A DNA stretch of 59,455 nucleotides from Treponema sp. (GTDB lineage Bacteria; Spirochaetota; Spirochaetia; Treponematales; Treponemataceae): positions 1 through 59,455 of the forward strand of contig JAFXSM010000032.1 in assembly GCA_017525605.1 (NCBI GenBank), read 5' to 3'. The notes under the pieces are model-generated. The model made no database searches and was not told the DNA's origin. It saw only the letters and a list, made by a program, of their open reading frames with translations. Shown here one piece after another: positions 24,901 to 33,692 of this stretch. Position 1 is the stretch's first letter. Each line of letters opens with the position of its first letter. Position numbers and translations under genes: made by a program.

Positions 24901-27036
24901 ATGAAAAAAAAGTGGTTTAGGGTTGTTTTAATTTTTCTTTCTGCGATTGCGGTTTTCAGGCTTTTTCTGTTCGTGCTGCCGTTTCCTGAGCTTGAGAGGT
25001 TTGTGAACAGGGACGTTAGCACGCGGATTTTTGACCGCAACGGGGAGCTTCTGCAGGTGCTTCCGCTTGAGGGGGGGCTTCGGAGGGAATTCCGCCCGCT
25101 CTCGGAGATTCCCGAGAACGTTAGGGCGGAATTCATCCGTGCGGAAGACAAGCGTTTTTATTTTCACTTCGGGATTGATTTTATCGCGGTGGCGCGCTCG
25201 TTCGTGCAGAATGTCCGCGGGGGAAGGCGCGTCTCCGGTGCGTCCACGATGACGATGCAGCTTGCGCGGATGGTCTGCCCGTCTGAAAGGCGCGATTTCC
25301 GTGCGAAAATCAGGGATTCGATAAACGCAATCCGAATCGAGGGGAAATTCTCCAAAAAGCGGATTCTGGAGCTTTACCTGAACAACGTGCCTTTCGGGAA
25401 AAACTGCGAGGGCGTTGTCTCGACCGCGCGGACTTTTTTCGAAAAGAATCTTTCGGAGCTCACGGACGAAGAAATCAAGAAAATGGCTTCGATTCCGAGA
25501 AATCCGAACCTTTACAACAATCTAGAAAAAAAATTCATATATCCGTTTCATTTTCCGCATTATATCCGCTACCTGAAATCGGGCGGCGAATTCGATGCCA
25601 GAAAACGAATGAACAGGACGACGATTCCAGAAAAAAAACTTTCCGTTGACCTTCAGCTTCAGTTTTTTGCGGAGAACCAGGCGAAATCCGCCATAGAGCG
25701 TTCGGGAAATTCGCGTATTTCGAATGCGGCGGTGTTCGTCTGCGACGCGAAGTCTGGCGAGGTTCTCTCGTGGGTCGGGAGCGAGGGCTGGGACGACGGC
25801 TCAGGCGGCCAGATTGACGGCGTTCTGAACAGGATGCAGCCGGGGAGCAGCATGAAGCCGTTCCTCTACGCGACGGCTTTGGACAACGGATATCTTCCGA
25901 CTGACATTCTCTCCGACATTCCGAAAGAATTCGGAGAACGCAACCTTTACATTCCGCAGAATTTCAACAACCGCTTCAACGGCCCTGTTCGCTTCAGGAT
26001 TGCGCTTGCGTCCAGCCTGAACATTCCCGCTGTTTCGATTCTTGACGATGTGGGCGTTCCGAAATACATGGAGAATCTCACAAAGCTCGGGTTCGATTCC
26101 CTCGTGAAGGACGGGAGCGGATTCCGCGCCGATTTGGGGCTTTCGCTCGGTGCGGGCGAGGTCTCGCTTCGGGAGCTTACGGAGGCGTTCCGCGTGTTCG
26201 TCTGCGACGGGGAGCTGAAAACTGACGGTGAAAAATCAGTCCGCGTTTTTTCGGAGGACTCTGCGAGGATAATCTGCTCGATTCTTTCCGACAAGAACGC
26301 GAGGGCGATGGGATTCGGCTATTTCCAGACTTTCGAGACAAATTACCCCGCGATTTTCAAGACGGGGACGGCGAACCAGTACCAGAGCATTGTCGCTCTC
26401 GGCTCGACGAAAAATTATTCTGTCGGCGTGTGGATGGGAAATTTCAGCGGAAGCACCGTAATCGGAAAGACCGGAAGCTCCCTTCCTGCCGCCGTCGCAA
26501 AGTCGATTCTCGACCTCCTAGAAAAGGATTCCGACATAAGCTCATTGCAGTTCGACGAGCCTGAAAATTTCACGAAGAGGAAAATCTGCGCGTTGTCGGG
26601 GAAAATCCCCGGAAAATTCTGCAAGTCCACCGTAATCGAATACGTTCCGAAAGAAAATGCGGATTTCGAAGGCGGAAAAAAAATCGGCGTTTGCACCTGG
26701 CACACGAAGGACGGCACTTTCCTTCCGGGCGAATATCAGCGTTGGCTTTCCGCTGCGAATTTCTCGATAAATTACGGCAACGAGAACCTTTCGATTGTAA
26801 ATCCCAAAAAAGGAAGCGTCTTCTATTTTGACGAGAGCAGGAACAATCTCCGGCAGGTCGTGCGGCTTGAGGCTGTGGGCGGAATGGGCGAAAGCGCGGA
26901 TGTTTTCCTTGACGGCAAGAAAATCGCGCGGCTGGAACGCCCTTTCATCTTGAATTTTCCGGCGGAGAAGGGCGAGCACGAGCTTTCAATCGATTGCGCT
27001 GGAGAGTCAGATTCCGTTCTGTTCGTTGTCAGGTGA
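24901..27036 (+). CDS. pbpC: Penicillin-binding protein 1C
   Basis: A 711-residue bifunctional peptidoglycan synthase. One N-terminal membrane anchor (about residues 5-27), a glycosyltransferase domain (AEDKRFYFHFGID, STMTMQLARM, KILELYLN-like KRILELYLNNVPFG), a transpeptidase domain with SSMK (Ser316-Lys319) and KTGTAN (Lys487), and the C-terminal domain typical of PBP1C. ATG at 24901 begins the basic KKK before the anchor. No ribosome site is seen; TATCTT lies 6 nt upstream. In other bacteria pbpC is paired with the alpha-2-macroglobulin gene, and both are on this replicon. Confidence 0.93.
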   Translation: MKKKWFRVVLIFLSAIAVFRLFLFVLPFPELERFVNRDVSTRIFDRNGELLQVLPLEGGLRREFRPLSEIPENVRAEFIRAEDKRFYFHFGIDFIAVARSFVQNVRGGRRVSGASTMTMQLARMVCPSERRDFRAKIRDSINAIRIEGKFSKKRILELYLNNVPFGKNCEGVVSTARTFFEKNLSELTDEEIKKMASIPRNPNLYNNLEKKFIYPFHFPHYIRYLKSGGEFDARKRMNRTTIPEKKLSVDLQLQFFAENQAKSAIERSGNSRISNAAVFVCDAKSGEVLSWVGSEGWDDGSGGQIDGVLNRMQPGSSMKPFLYATALDNGYLPTDILSDIPKEFGERNLYIPQNFNNRFNGPVRFRIALASSLNIPAVSILDDVGVPKYMENLTKLGFDSLVKDGSGFRADLGLSLGAGEVSLRELTEAFRVFVCDGELKTDGEKSVRVFSEDSARIICSILSDKNARAMGFGYFQTFETNYPAIFKTGTANQYQSIVALGSTKNYSVGVWMGNFSGSTVIGKTGSSLPAAVAKSILDLLEKDSDISSLQFDEPENFTKRKICALSGKIPGKFCKSTVIEYVPKENADFEGGKKIGVCTWHTKDGTFLPGEYQRWLSAANFSINYGNENLSIVNPKKGSVFYFDESRNNLRQVVRLEAVGGMGESADVFLDGKKIARLERPFILNFPAEKGEHELSIDCAGESDSVLFVVR

Positions 27037-27086
27037 AAAAAATCGGATTTTTTGCGTTTTTTTGGCAGTTGATAGTGATTCTATTG

Positions 27087-27100
27087 TGCAATCGGTTGCA
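27087..27100 (+). promoter_or_regulatory. LacI-type operator upstream of galT
   Basis: TGCAATCGGTTGCA, 30 bp upstream of the galT ATG, identical to the site in the regulator promoter at 31310-31323. Two half-sites around a central CG are typical for LacI-family proteins. I cannot fix the -35/-10 of this promoter with confidence. Confidence 0.8.
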
Positions 27101-27130
27101 GGAATGAAGAAAAGGTGTTTCAATTGTTTT

Positions 27131-28639
27131 ATGAATATTTTTGAAAACATTAACAGATTGACCGCGTACGGTCTCAAGACAGGACTTATTGAAGAAGAGG
27201 ATGCGGTTTTCGTGAAAAACCAGCTTTTGATGAACCTTTCGCTCGACGGATTTGACGAGGCTTCGCCTTCGGGCGAACTTCCGGACGTTACTGAAGGAGA
27301 TTTGGAGAACATTCTTTCGGAAATCCTCGACTACGCGTGCGAGAAGGGGCTTGTCGAGAATTCCGTGGCGTACAGGGATTTGTTCGACACGAAGCTCATG
27401 GCGACGATGGTCTCGAAGCCGAGCGAAATCTCCAGGAAATTCTGGTCGCTGTTCAAGGAATCCCCGAAAAAGGCGACGGATTTCTTCTATAAATTTTCGC
27501 AGGACACCGACTATATAAGGCGATACAGGGTCTGCAAGGATCTTAAATGGAAGGCGGAGACTGAATTCGGCGACCTCGACATCACGATAAACCTTTCGAA
27601 GCCGGAGAAGGACCCGAAAGCGATTGCGGCTGCGAAGAACATGAAGCAGTCAGGCTATCCGCTCTGCCTTCTGTGCAAGGAGAACGTCGGATATGCAGGA
27701 CGCGTGAACCATGCGGCTCGCGGCAACCACAGAATCATCGCGCTCGACCTTGCCGGCGAGACTTGGGGATTCCAGTATTCCCCGTACGTCTACTACAACG
27801 AGCACTGCATCGTCTTCAACTACGAGCACACCCCGATGAAGATTTCCCGGAAAACGTTCAGCCGCCTCCTCGATTTCGTCGGAAAATTCCCGCACTACAT
27901 CCTCGGAAGCAACGCTGACCTTCCGATTGTCGGCGGCTCGATTCTGACGCACGACCATTTTCAGGGCGGCGCGTACGAATTCCCGATGGCGAAAGCCCCT
28001 TACGAAAGGATGCTCGTAATCGACGGTTTCAAGGATGTCGAGTGCGGAATCATCAAATGGCCGATGAGCGTAATCAGAATCGCTTCGAAAGACCCGGAGA
28101 GGCTTGTGGAGCTTTCTGACAGGATTCTGCAGAAGTGGCGCGGCTACACTGACGAGAAAGCGTTCATCTTCGCGGAGACTGACGGCGAGAAGCACAACAC
28201 TCTGAACCCGATTGCGCGTTTCAGGAACGGCCGATACGAAATGGATCTCGTCCTTCGAAACAACATCACGACCGAGGAGCATCCGCTCGGCGTTTATCAT
28301 CCTCATGCCGAGTTGCACCACATCAAAAAGGAAAACATCGGACTCATCGAGGTCATGGGACTTGCGATTCTTCCTGGCCGCTTGAAATCGGAGCTTTCCG
28401 AGCTTGAAAATGCGATTGTCGAAGGCAAGGACATTCGGAGCATCGAGAGCATCGCGAAGCACGCGGACTGGATTGACGAAGTTCGCGCGAAGAATCCGAA
28501 AATCGACAGGGACAACGTGGGCGAGATTTTGAAGAGGGAAGTGGGGCTTGTGTTCTCGAAAGTCCTCTCTCACGCAGGCGTTTTCAAGTGCGATGCGGAA
28601 GGACGCGAGGCATTCAGAAGATTTACAGACATTATTTGA
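27131..28639 (+). CDS. galT: Galactose-1-phosphate uridylyltransferase, class II
   Basis: A 502-residue enzyme of the GalT family found in Firmicutes and some spirochaetes, much longer than the E. coli type. It swaps UMP between UDP-glucose and galactose-1-phosphate. Family landmarks include YPLCLLCKENVGYAGR, the ADLPIVGGSILTHDHFQGG segment bearing the His-Asp-His of the nucleotide pocket, and HPLGVYHPHAELHHIKKENIGLIEVMG. ATG at 27131 is chosen because the upstream in-frame part overlaps the operator and promoter. First gene of galT-galM-galK. Confidence 0.93.
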   Translation: MNIFENINRLTAYGLKTGLIEEEDAVFVKNQLLMNLSLDGFDEASPSGELPDVTEGDLENILSEILDYACEKGLVENSVAYRDLFDTKLMATMVSKPSEISRKFWSLFKESPKKATDFFYKFSQDTDYIRRYRVCKDLKWKAETEFGDLDITINLSKPEKDPKAIAAAKNMKQSGYPLCLLCKENVGYAGRVNHAARGNHRIIALDLAGETWGFQYSPYVYYNEHCIVFNYEHTPMKISRKTFSRLLDFVGKFPHYILGSNADLPIVGGSILTHDHFQGGAYEFPMAKAPYERMLVIDGFKDVECGIIKWPMSVIRIASKDPERLVELSDRILQKWRGYTDEKAFIFAETDGEKHNTLNPIARFRNGRYEMDLVLRNNITTEEHPLGVYHPHAELHHIKKENIGLIEVMGLAILPGRLKSELSELENAIVEGKDIRSIESIAKHADWIDEVRAKNPKIDRDNVGEILKREVGLVFSKVLSHAGVFKCDAEGREAFRRFTDII

Positions 28640-28784
28640 AAAGCCGTGCGAAAATAGATTCATTCGGAAACTGAATTTTGTGAAGCAGATTTTGCGAAAT
28701 AGATTTTGCGAACAAAATCAGTTTCCTGTAAATCTAATCGCTATAAGGGGGATTTCCGTTTTTACGCGGAAGAATAAAAACAAA

Positions 28785-29849
28785 ATGGTGAAAATTGAAG
28801 AAAAGAAAATCGGAGACGGAATAAAGATGTTCACCGTCTCGAATGAGAAAATGTGCTTTTCTGTCATGAATTATGGCTGCACTCTGACAGAAATCAATTT
28901 TCCTGACAGGAACGGAAAGATGACGGACGTTCTTCTCGGATATGACGACCTTGAGGGATTCAAAAACTGCACTGACAGCCGCGGTGCAATCGTCGGTCGT
29001 GTCGCGAACAGGATTTCAGGCGCGCGTTTCTCAATCTTCGGCCGTGAATATCATCTTGACGTGAACGACGGAAAGAACACGTTGCACGGCGGAAACAACC
29101 GCTTCGAGAAAATGGTCTGGGACGCGGAAAAGTTCACTAGCGAGGACGGGCGCGGCGGAGTCCGATTCACAAGGAGAAGCGAGTCGATGGAGCAGGGGTT
29201 CCCGGGCAACGTCGATATCACCGTCGAGTATTCGCTTGGGGACGATGACGGAATCAGGTGCGAGTACACGGCTGTCAGCGACGAGGCGACACCGATAAAC
29301 CTGACGAACCACGCATATTTCAACCTGAACGGAGCGAGGGGGAAAATCGAGAGCATTCTGAACCACGTCCTTGAGCTTGAGTCCGACAAAATCCTCGAGG
29401 TTGACGGCGAGCTTATCCCGACAGGAAAAATAATCGACGTTCGCGACAGGAAGGAATTCGATTTCCGCTCCCCGAAGAAAATCGGGCGCGACATTTCGAT
29501 GTGCGACGAGAGAATCGGGCACGGATACGACAACTGCTTCGTCACAAGCGCATACGAATGCGGAAGCAACGCGAAGGACGGAAAGGATTTGTGCCGCTTC
29601 GGCTCGGTCACGTCTCCTCTCACCGGAATCAAGATGGAAATCTTCACGAACCAGATTGGCGTTCAGGTCTATTCCGGCAACTTCCTCAAGGGAACGGGAA
29701 AGGAAGGGCTTGAGAACAAGAAATACGACGGCGTTTGCTTTGAGACCCAGAGGTTCAACGATGCCGTGAACAGGAAAGAATTCCCGTCGATGATTCAGGA
29801 GCGGGGGGAAGAGTACAGGTCAATCACCGTGTACAAATTCAGCAACTAA
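28785..29849 (+). CDS. galM: Aldose 1-epimerase (galactose mutarotase)
   Basis: A 354-residue mutarotase that interconverts beta- and alpha-D-galactose before GalK. Motifs: GAIVGRVANRISGARF, NTLHGGNNRFEK, TNHAYFNLNG with the catalytic His, and a C-terminal GVCFETQRFNDAVN carrying the catalytic Glu. ATG at 28785 (with GGAAG about 11 nt upstream) gives the normal family length; a longer frame from 28548 overlaps galT in another frame. The 145-bp gap after galT contains two copies of AGATTTTGCGAA and no terminator. Confidence 0.93.
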   Translation: MVKIEEKKIGDGIKMFTVSNEKMCFSVMNYGCTLTEINFPDRNGKMTDVLLGYDDLEGFKNCTDSRGAIVGRVANRISGARFSIFGREYHLDVNDGKNTLHGGNNRFEKMVWDAEKFTSEDGRGGVRFTRRSESMEQGFPGNVDITVEYSLGDDDGIRCEYTAVSDEATPINLTNHAYFNLNGARGKIESILNHVLELESDKILEVDGELIPTGKIIDVRDRKEFDFRSPKKIGRDISMCDERIGHGYDNCFVTSAYECGSNAKDGKDLCRFGSVTSPLTGIKMEIFTNQIGVQVYSGNFLKGTGKEGLENKKYDGVCFETQRFNDAVNRKEFPSMIQERGEEYRSITVYKFSN

Positions 29850-29873
29850 AAATTCAGAAAAGGAAAGTCAAAA

Positions 29874-31076
29874 ATGGCAGACACACTTACAAGCAAGGAA
29901 TTCACACCGGAGGAGCTTCGGGACGCGTTCGTGAAGCTCTACGGCGGAAATGCGGCAGACGTTGCGGTTTTCTCTTCGCCTGCGAGAATCAACATCATCG
30001 GAGAGCACATCGACTACAACGGCGGAAAAGTTTTCCCTGCGGCAATCAACCGCTATCTCTACGTCGCAATCAGAAAACGCGCGGATTCGAAAATCATCTA
30101 CAACGACGCGCGTTTCCCCGGAAAGTTCGAATTCAGCGTGGAAGACGACTTCAAATTCAAGAAGGAGAACGACTACGCGAATTACCTGAACGGAATCTTG
30201 AGCCAGCTGAAGGAGAAGGGTTGCAAATTCGAATGCGGATTTGAGATTCTCATGGCTTCGAACGTTCCTGCTGGCGGCGGAATCTCGTCAAGCTCCGCGC
30301 TCGAATGCGGCTTTGCGTATGCGGTGAGCGAGACGTTCGGCTTCAACCTTGACCGCGTTGAAATCGCAAAGCTTGGTCAGATGAGCGAGCACAATTTCAT
30401 GGGCGTGAACTGCGGAATCATGGACCAGTTCATCATCGCGACCGGCAAGAAAAATTTCGCGGAGAAACTTGACTGCGCGACCCTCGAATACGAATACGCC
30501 CCTCTCGACCTCGGCGACTACAGGTTCGTCGTCATGAACACGAACAAAGTAAGGAAACTTTCGGACTCGAAATACAACGAGAGGCGAAGCCAGTGCGAAA
30601 ACGCGCTTGAGATTCTCAAGAAATCGGGCGTGAATATAAGCGCACTCTGCGAGCTTACCCCTGCAAAGTGGGAGGAAGTGAAAGATTTCGTGCCGGATTC
30701 GCTCTTGCAAAAAAGGGCAAAACACTGCGTCTACGAGAACCAGCGCGTCCTCGATGCAGTTGCCGCACTGAATGCGGGCGACCTTAAAAAGCTCGGTCTT
30801 CTTCTGAACGAGAGCCACAAGTCGCTCAAGGAAGATTACGAGGTCACGGGAATCGAGCTTGACACTCTCGCGGCTGCCGCGCAGAGTCAGGAAGGCTGCC
30901 TGGGCGCGCGAATGACAGGAGCCGGCTTCGGAGGCTGTGCGATTGCGCTCGTCCACAAGGACAAAGTTGACTCGTTCATCGCGAACGTCCAGAAAACGTA
31001 CACGGACACAATCGGCTACAACGCGGGGTTCTTCGCGTGCGAGTCCGGCGACGGCGTTGCGCGCGTGAATCTTTAG
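29874..31076 (+). CDS. galK: Galactokinase
   Basis: A 400-residue GHMP kinase phosphorylating alpha-D-galactose. N-terminal galactokinase signature region SSPARINIIGEHIDYNGG, ATP-binding loop VPAGGGISSSSALE, catalytic Asp in GIMDQF, and C-terminal GARMTGAGFGGC. AAGGA lies 10 nt upstream of the ATG, 24 bp after galM. It is the last gene of the operon and is followed by palindrome copy 2 and a terminator. Confidence 0.96.
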   Translation: MADTLTSKEFTPEELRDAFVKLYGGNAADVAVFSSPARINIIGEHIDYNGGKVFPAAINRYLYVAIRKRADSKIIYNDARFPGKFEFSVEDDFKFKKENDYANYLNGILSQLKEKGCKFECGFEILMASNVPAGGGISSSSALECGFAYAVSETFGFNLDRVEIAKLGQMSEHNFMGVNCGIMDQFIIATGKKNFAEKLDCATLEYEYAPLDLGDYRFVVMNTNKVRKLSDSKYNERRSQCENALEILKKSGVNISALCELTPAKWEEVKDFVPDSLLQKRAKHCVYENQRVLDAVAALNAGDLKKLGLLLNESHKSLKEDYEVTGIELDTLAAAAQSQEGCLGARMTGAGFGGCAIALVHKDKVDSFIANVQKTYTDTIGYNAGFFACESGDGVARVNL

Positions 31077-31078
31077 TC

Positions 31079-31239
31079 AAAATGTCGAGTTGATGCGAAG
31101 TGTAGTGCAAGCGAACAAGCTTTCGGCGAGAACCCGATGCCAAAGACGGCAGTACCGCTTCGCGGTGGCTGAGTGTCTTTGGCATCGGAACCTCGCCTAC
31201 GCTTGTTCGCTTGCACGCAGTTGTAAAACTTGACTTTTG
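31079..31239 (+). repeat. 3'-UTR palindromic element, copy 2
   Basis: About 160 nt between the galK stop and its terminator. Apical hairpin ACCGC-TTC-GCGGT (core 31148-31169) on the plus strand. Stems: CCGATGCCAAAGAC/GTCTTTGGCATCGG, GGCGAG/CTCGCC, and the outer GCAAGCGAACAAGC/GCTTGTTCGCTTGC, which differs from copies 1 and 4 on both sides. Confidence 0.82.
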
Positions 31240-31265
31240 TCTAATCGAAATTTTTTAATGTGCCA

Positions 31266-31297
31266 AAAAAGGACTTCTTTTGTAGGAGTCCTTTTTA
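31266..31297 (+). terminator. Intrinsic terminator of galTMK
   Basis: AAAAAAGGACT pairs with AGTCCTTTTT around an 11-nt loop. The -35 box of the regulator gene begins 2 bp later. Confidence 0.85.
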
Positions 31298-31298
31298 T

Positions 31299-31327
31299 TT
31301 GACAATTTGTGCAATCGGTTGCATAAT
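31299..31327 (+). promoter_or_regulatory. Promoter and embedded operator of the galactose regulator
   Basis: TTGACA (31299-31304), 17-bp spacer, CATAAT (31322-31327). The operator TGCAATCGGTTGCA at 31310-31323 fills the spacer, so bound repressor would block polymerase directly: clear autoregulation. The expected start site (about 31334) coincides with the ATG of the gene, suggesting a leaderless mRNA. Confidence 0.85.
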
Positions 31328-31333
31328 CATCTT

Positions 31334-32356
31334 ATGAACGATTCTTTGCGAAATGAAATTTTTACTATGGACGATATCGCTTTGGAGCTTGGCGTTTCCA
31401 AGAGCACGGTCTCAAGGGCTCTTGCTGGGTCGGCTAGGATAAGCGAGGGGACAAAGAAGCGCGTTTCGGAATGTGCCCGGATGCACGGTTTCATACCGAA
31501 CCTTGCGGCGAAGGCTCTTGCCGTGCGGAAAACGCTGAACATCGCCGCAGTCATGCCGCTTGAGGCGACGAATTCGGAGATGATGTTCTTCCACGAGTGT
31601 TTGAGCGGAATGGCGAAGAGGGCTGCGGAAGCAGATTACAGCGTGCTCGTGTGCCTTTCCGATTCGGAAGGCGGGACACAGAACCAGCTTGAGAAAATCA
31701 TACAGAACAGGAAAGTTGACGGCGTTGTGCTCATGCAGCTTCGGCATGACGACAGGAATCTTTCTTATCTTGAGAACGAGAATTTCCCTTTCGTCGTAAT
31801 CGGCTCTGTCGATGACGAGAACGTGTATCAGGTCGATTCGAGGATGGCGGAGTCTTGCGAGGCTTTCACGAGGGAATGCGTTTACAGGGAGCTGAATGCG
31901 GGCGTAATCGGCGAAAAAGGAAACGTTCTTTTCGTCTGCGGTTCTCTGGACGTTGAGGCCAACAACAACCGTTTGTCTGGATTCTTTCAGGGAATGGAGA
32001 ACAAGGATTTCGAGAGTGTCCAGTACGCGGTCTGCACCGACTTTGAGGACATCGACACATCCGTCTGCGACGGGCAGTGGAAGCTCATTCTCTGCTCGGA
32101 CGACGTTGTGTGCCTTCGGGTGATTTCAATCTTGAAAGCCAACGGAATCGAAATCGGAAGGGACGTGAAGCTCGCTTCTTTCCACGACAGCGTTCTTCTT
32201 TCCACGAACAATCCGCCTGTGAGCGCGCTGAAAGTCGATTCGTTCAGCCTTGGGGAAGGTGCGGTGGACTCCGTGCTCGCCCTCGTGTCGAAAAAGCCGG
32301 TCGCGAAAAAGAGTTTCATCGACTGCTCGTTCATTTTCCGCTCTTCGACTGACTGA
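31334..32356 (+). CDS. LacI-family regulator of galactan/galactose genes
   Basis: A 340-residue repressor: N-terminal helix-turn-helix (MDDIALELGVSKSTVSRALAGSARISEGTKKRV) with hinge ending in AAKALA, then a periplasmic-binding-protein-like effector domain (NIAAVMPLEAT, VDGVVLMQL, GNVLFVCGS). ATG at 31334 sits at the predicted transcription start; ATG at 31377 is a fallback without a ribosome site. The ABC transporter genes start 79 bp later without a terminator, so it probably heads a regulator-transporter-GH35 operon. Operators of identical sequence precede galT and the galactanase operon, making it the likely regulator of all three units. Confidence 0.9.
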   Translation: MNDSLRNEIFTMDDIALELGVSKSTVSRALAGSARISEGTKKRVSECARMHGFIPNLAAKALAVRKTLNIAAVMPLEATNSEMMFFHECLSGMAKRAAEADYSVLVCLSDSEGGTQNQLEKIIQNRKVDGVVLMQLRHDDRNLSYLENENFPFVVIGSVDDENVYQVDSRMAESCEAFTRECVYRELNAGVIGEKGNVLFVCGSLDVEANNNRLSGFFQGMENKDFESVQYAVCTDFEDIDTSVCDGQWKLILCSDDVVCLRVISILKANGIEIGRDVKLASFHDSVLLSTNNPPVSALKVDSFSLGEGAVDSVLALVSKKPVAKKSFIDCSFIFRSSTD

Positions 32357-32435
32357 AAATCAATCTGAAGCTGGGAAATTAAAATCAGAAAAATCCGCTG
32401 TTTTAAATATTTCATAAAAAAAATTGGGGGAAAAA

Positions 32436-33644
32436 GTGAAGATTTTTAAGAGAGTTTTCGTAGCTGCGCTTGCAGTTGCCGCTGTTTCGGTCTTTTCGTC
32501 GTGCGCAAAGAAAAATTCGAGGATTGCGCCTGACGGAACAATAACGCTCGTCGTCTGGGAATCTACGAACGGCCCTGACGAATTCATCAGGGAGGCGGGG
32601 AGAATCTACGAGGAGACGCACCCGAAGATAAAAATCAAATTCGTGAACGTGGAGCTTGGGGATGCCGTGAACCAGATTGCGCTCGACGGGCCTGCTGGCG
32701 TGGGGCCTGACATCTTTGCGGCGGCGCATGACAATCTAGGAAACCTTGCAATCGGCGGACACGTCCTCTACACGCAGAATCCGGAGCAGGTCAAAGAAAA
32801 AGCACTCGCGTCTTGTACGCGTGCCCTCACTTACGACGGAATCATGTACGGATATCCTGTCTCGGCGGAAACTTATTCAATCTTCTACAACAAAAAGCTC
32901 ATCAGCGAGTCGGAACTTCCGAAGACGTGGGAGGAGCTTGCCGCATGGACAGAGAAATTCAATGCGGAGAACCCTGGAAAGAACGGATTCGTTATGAACA
33001 TCGGAGCATACTACACGATTGTCTTCACGACTGCCGACGGAAACAGGCTTTTCGGTCCGAACGGAACCGACACGGCTAACTCGAACATCAATTCCCCTGC
33101 GTCCGTGAGGGGAATGACGTTCTTCCAGAGCCTTAGAAAATCGCTGAACATTCCTGCGGCAGATTTGGACACCGCGACCGTGGATGCCGCATTCCAAAGC
33201 GGAAACGCCGCGATGCACATAACTGGACTCTGGAACGTCGTGAATTTCGAGAAAGCCGGAATCGATTTCGGGACAGCCCCTCTTCCGTCGCTTCCTGGCG
33301 ACACGAAGCCTGCCGCATCTTTCAGCGGAACACGCGCCATGTTCGTCTCGGCTTATTCGGATTTCCCTGACGAGGCGAACGAATTCGCGAACTTTTTGAT
33401 GAGCGACGAGATGCAGCTCCTCCGATTCAAAATCACCGGCGCGCTTCCGGGTACGAAAGTCCATGTTGACAGCCCGTATCTTTCGGGAATGATGGAGCAG
33501 CTTGAGTACGCGTTCCCGATGCCTTCGATTCCTGAGATGAGCAAATACTGGAATTCGATGGACAACGCATCGAAGAACATCTGGGACGGCGCGGACGTGA
33601 AGAAAGAGCTGGATGCCTGCAACAACGCAATCCTCGGAAAGTGA
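32436..33644 (+). CDS. Sugar ABC transporter substrate-binding lipoprotein (MalE/GanS-like)
   Basis: A 402-residue lipoprotein. GTG at 32436 is preferred to the TTG at 32424 because GGGGG lies 6 nt before it and the signal (MKIFKRVFVAALAVAAVSVF, then SSC) begins there. The mature part is a cluster-B solute-binding protein (TITLVVWESTNGPDEFIREAGRIYEETHP; GVGPDIFAAAHDNLG; GYPVSAETYSIFYNKKLI). With two MalFG-type permeases downstream and a GH35 enzyme, galacto-oligosaccharides are the likely ligand, by analogy with GanS. No transporter ATPase is encoded here; a shared MsmX-type ATPase elsewhere in the genome would be needed. Confidence 0.9.
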   Translation: MKIFKRVFVAALAVAAVSVFSSCAKKNSRIAPDGTITLVVWESTNGPDEFIREAGRIYEETHPKIKIKFVNVELGDAVNQIALDGPAGVGPDIFAAAHDNLGNLAIGGHVLYTQNPEQVKEKALASCTRALTYDGIMYGYPVSAETYSIFYNKKLISESELPKTWEELAAWTEKFNAENPGKNGFVMNIGAYYTIVFTTADGNRLFGPNGTDTANSNINSPASVRGMTFFQSLRKSLNIPAADLDTATVDAAFQSGNAAMHITGLWNVVNFEKAGIDFGTAPLPSLPGDTKPAASFSGTRAMFVSAYSDFPDEANEFANFLMSDEMQLLRFKITGALPGTKVHVDSPYLSGMMEQLEYAFPMPSIPEMSKYWNSMDNASKNIWDGADVKKELDACNNAILGK

Positions 33645-33692
33645 TTCTCATCAGCGTAAATCAGCGAAAATAAAAAACTGGAGTTATGAAAA

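Noticed and set aside
27069..27088. Consensus promoter boxes for galT
   Set aside because: TTGATA/TTGGCA and TATTGT are present, but spacings of 8 and 14 bp do not fit; I kept only the operator.
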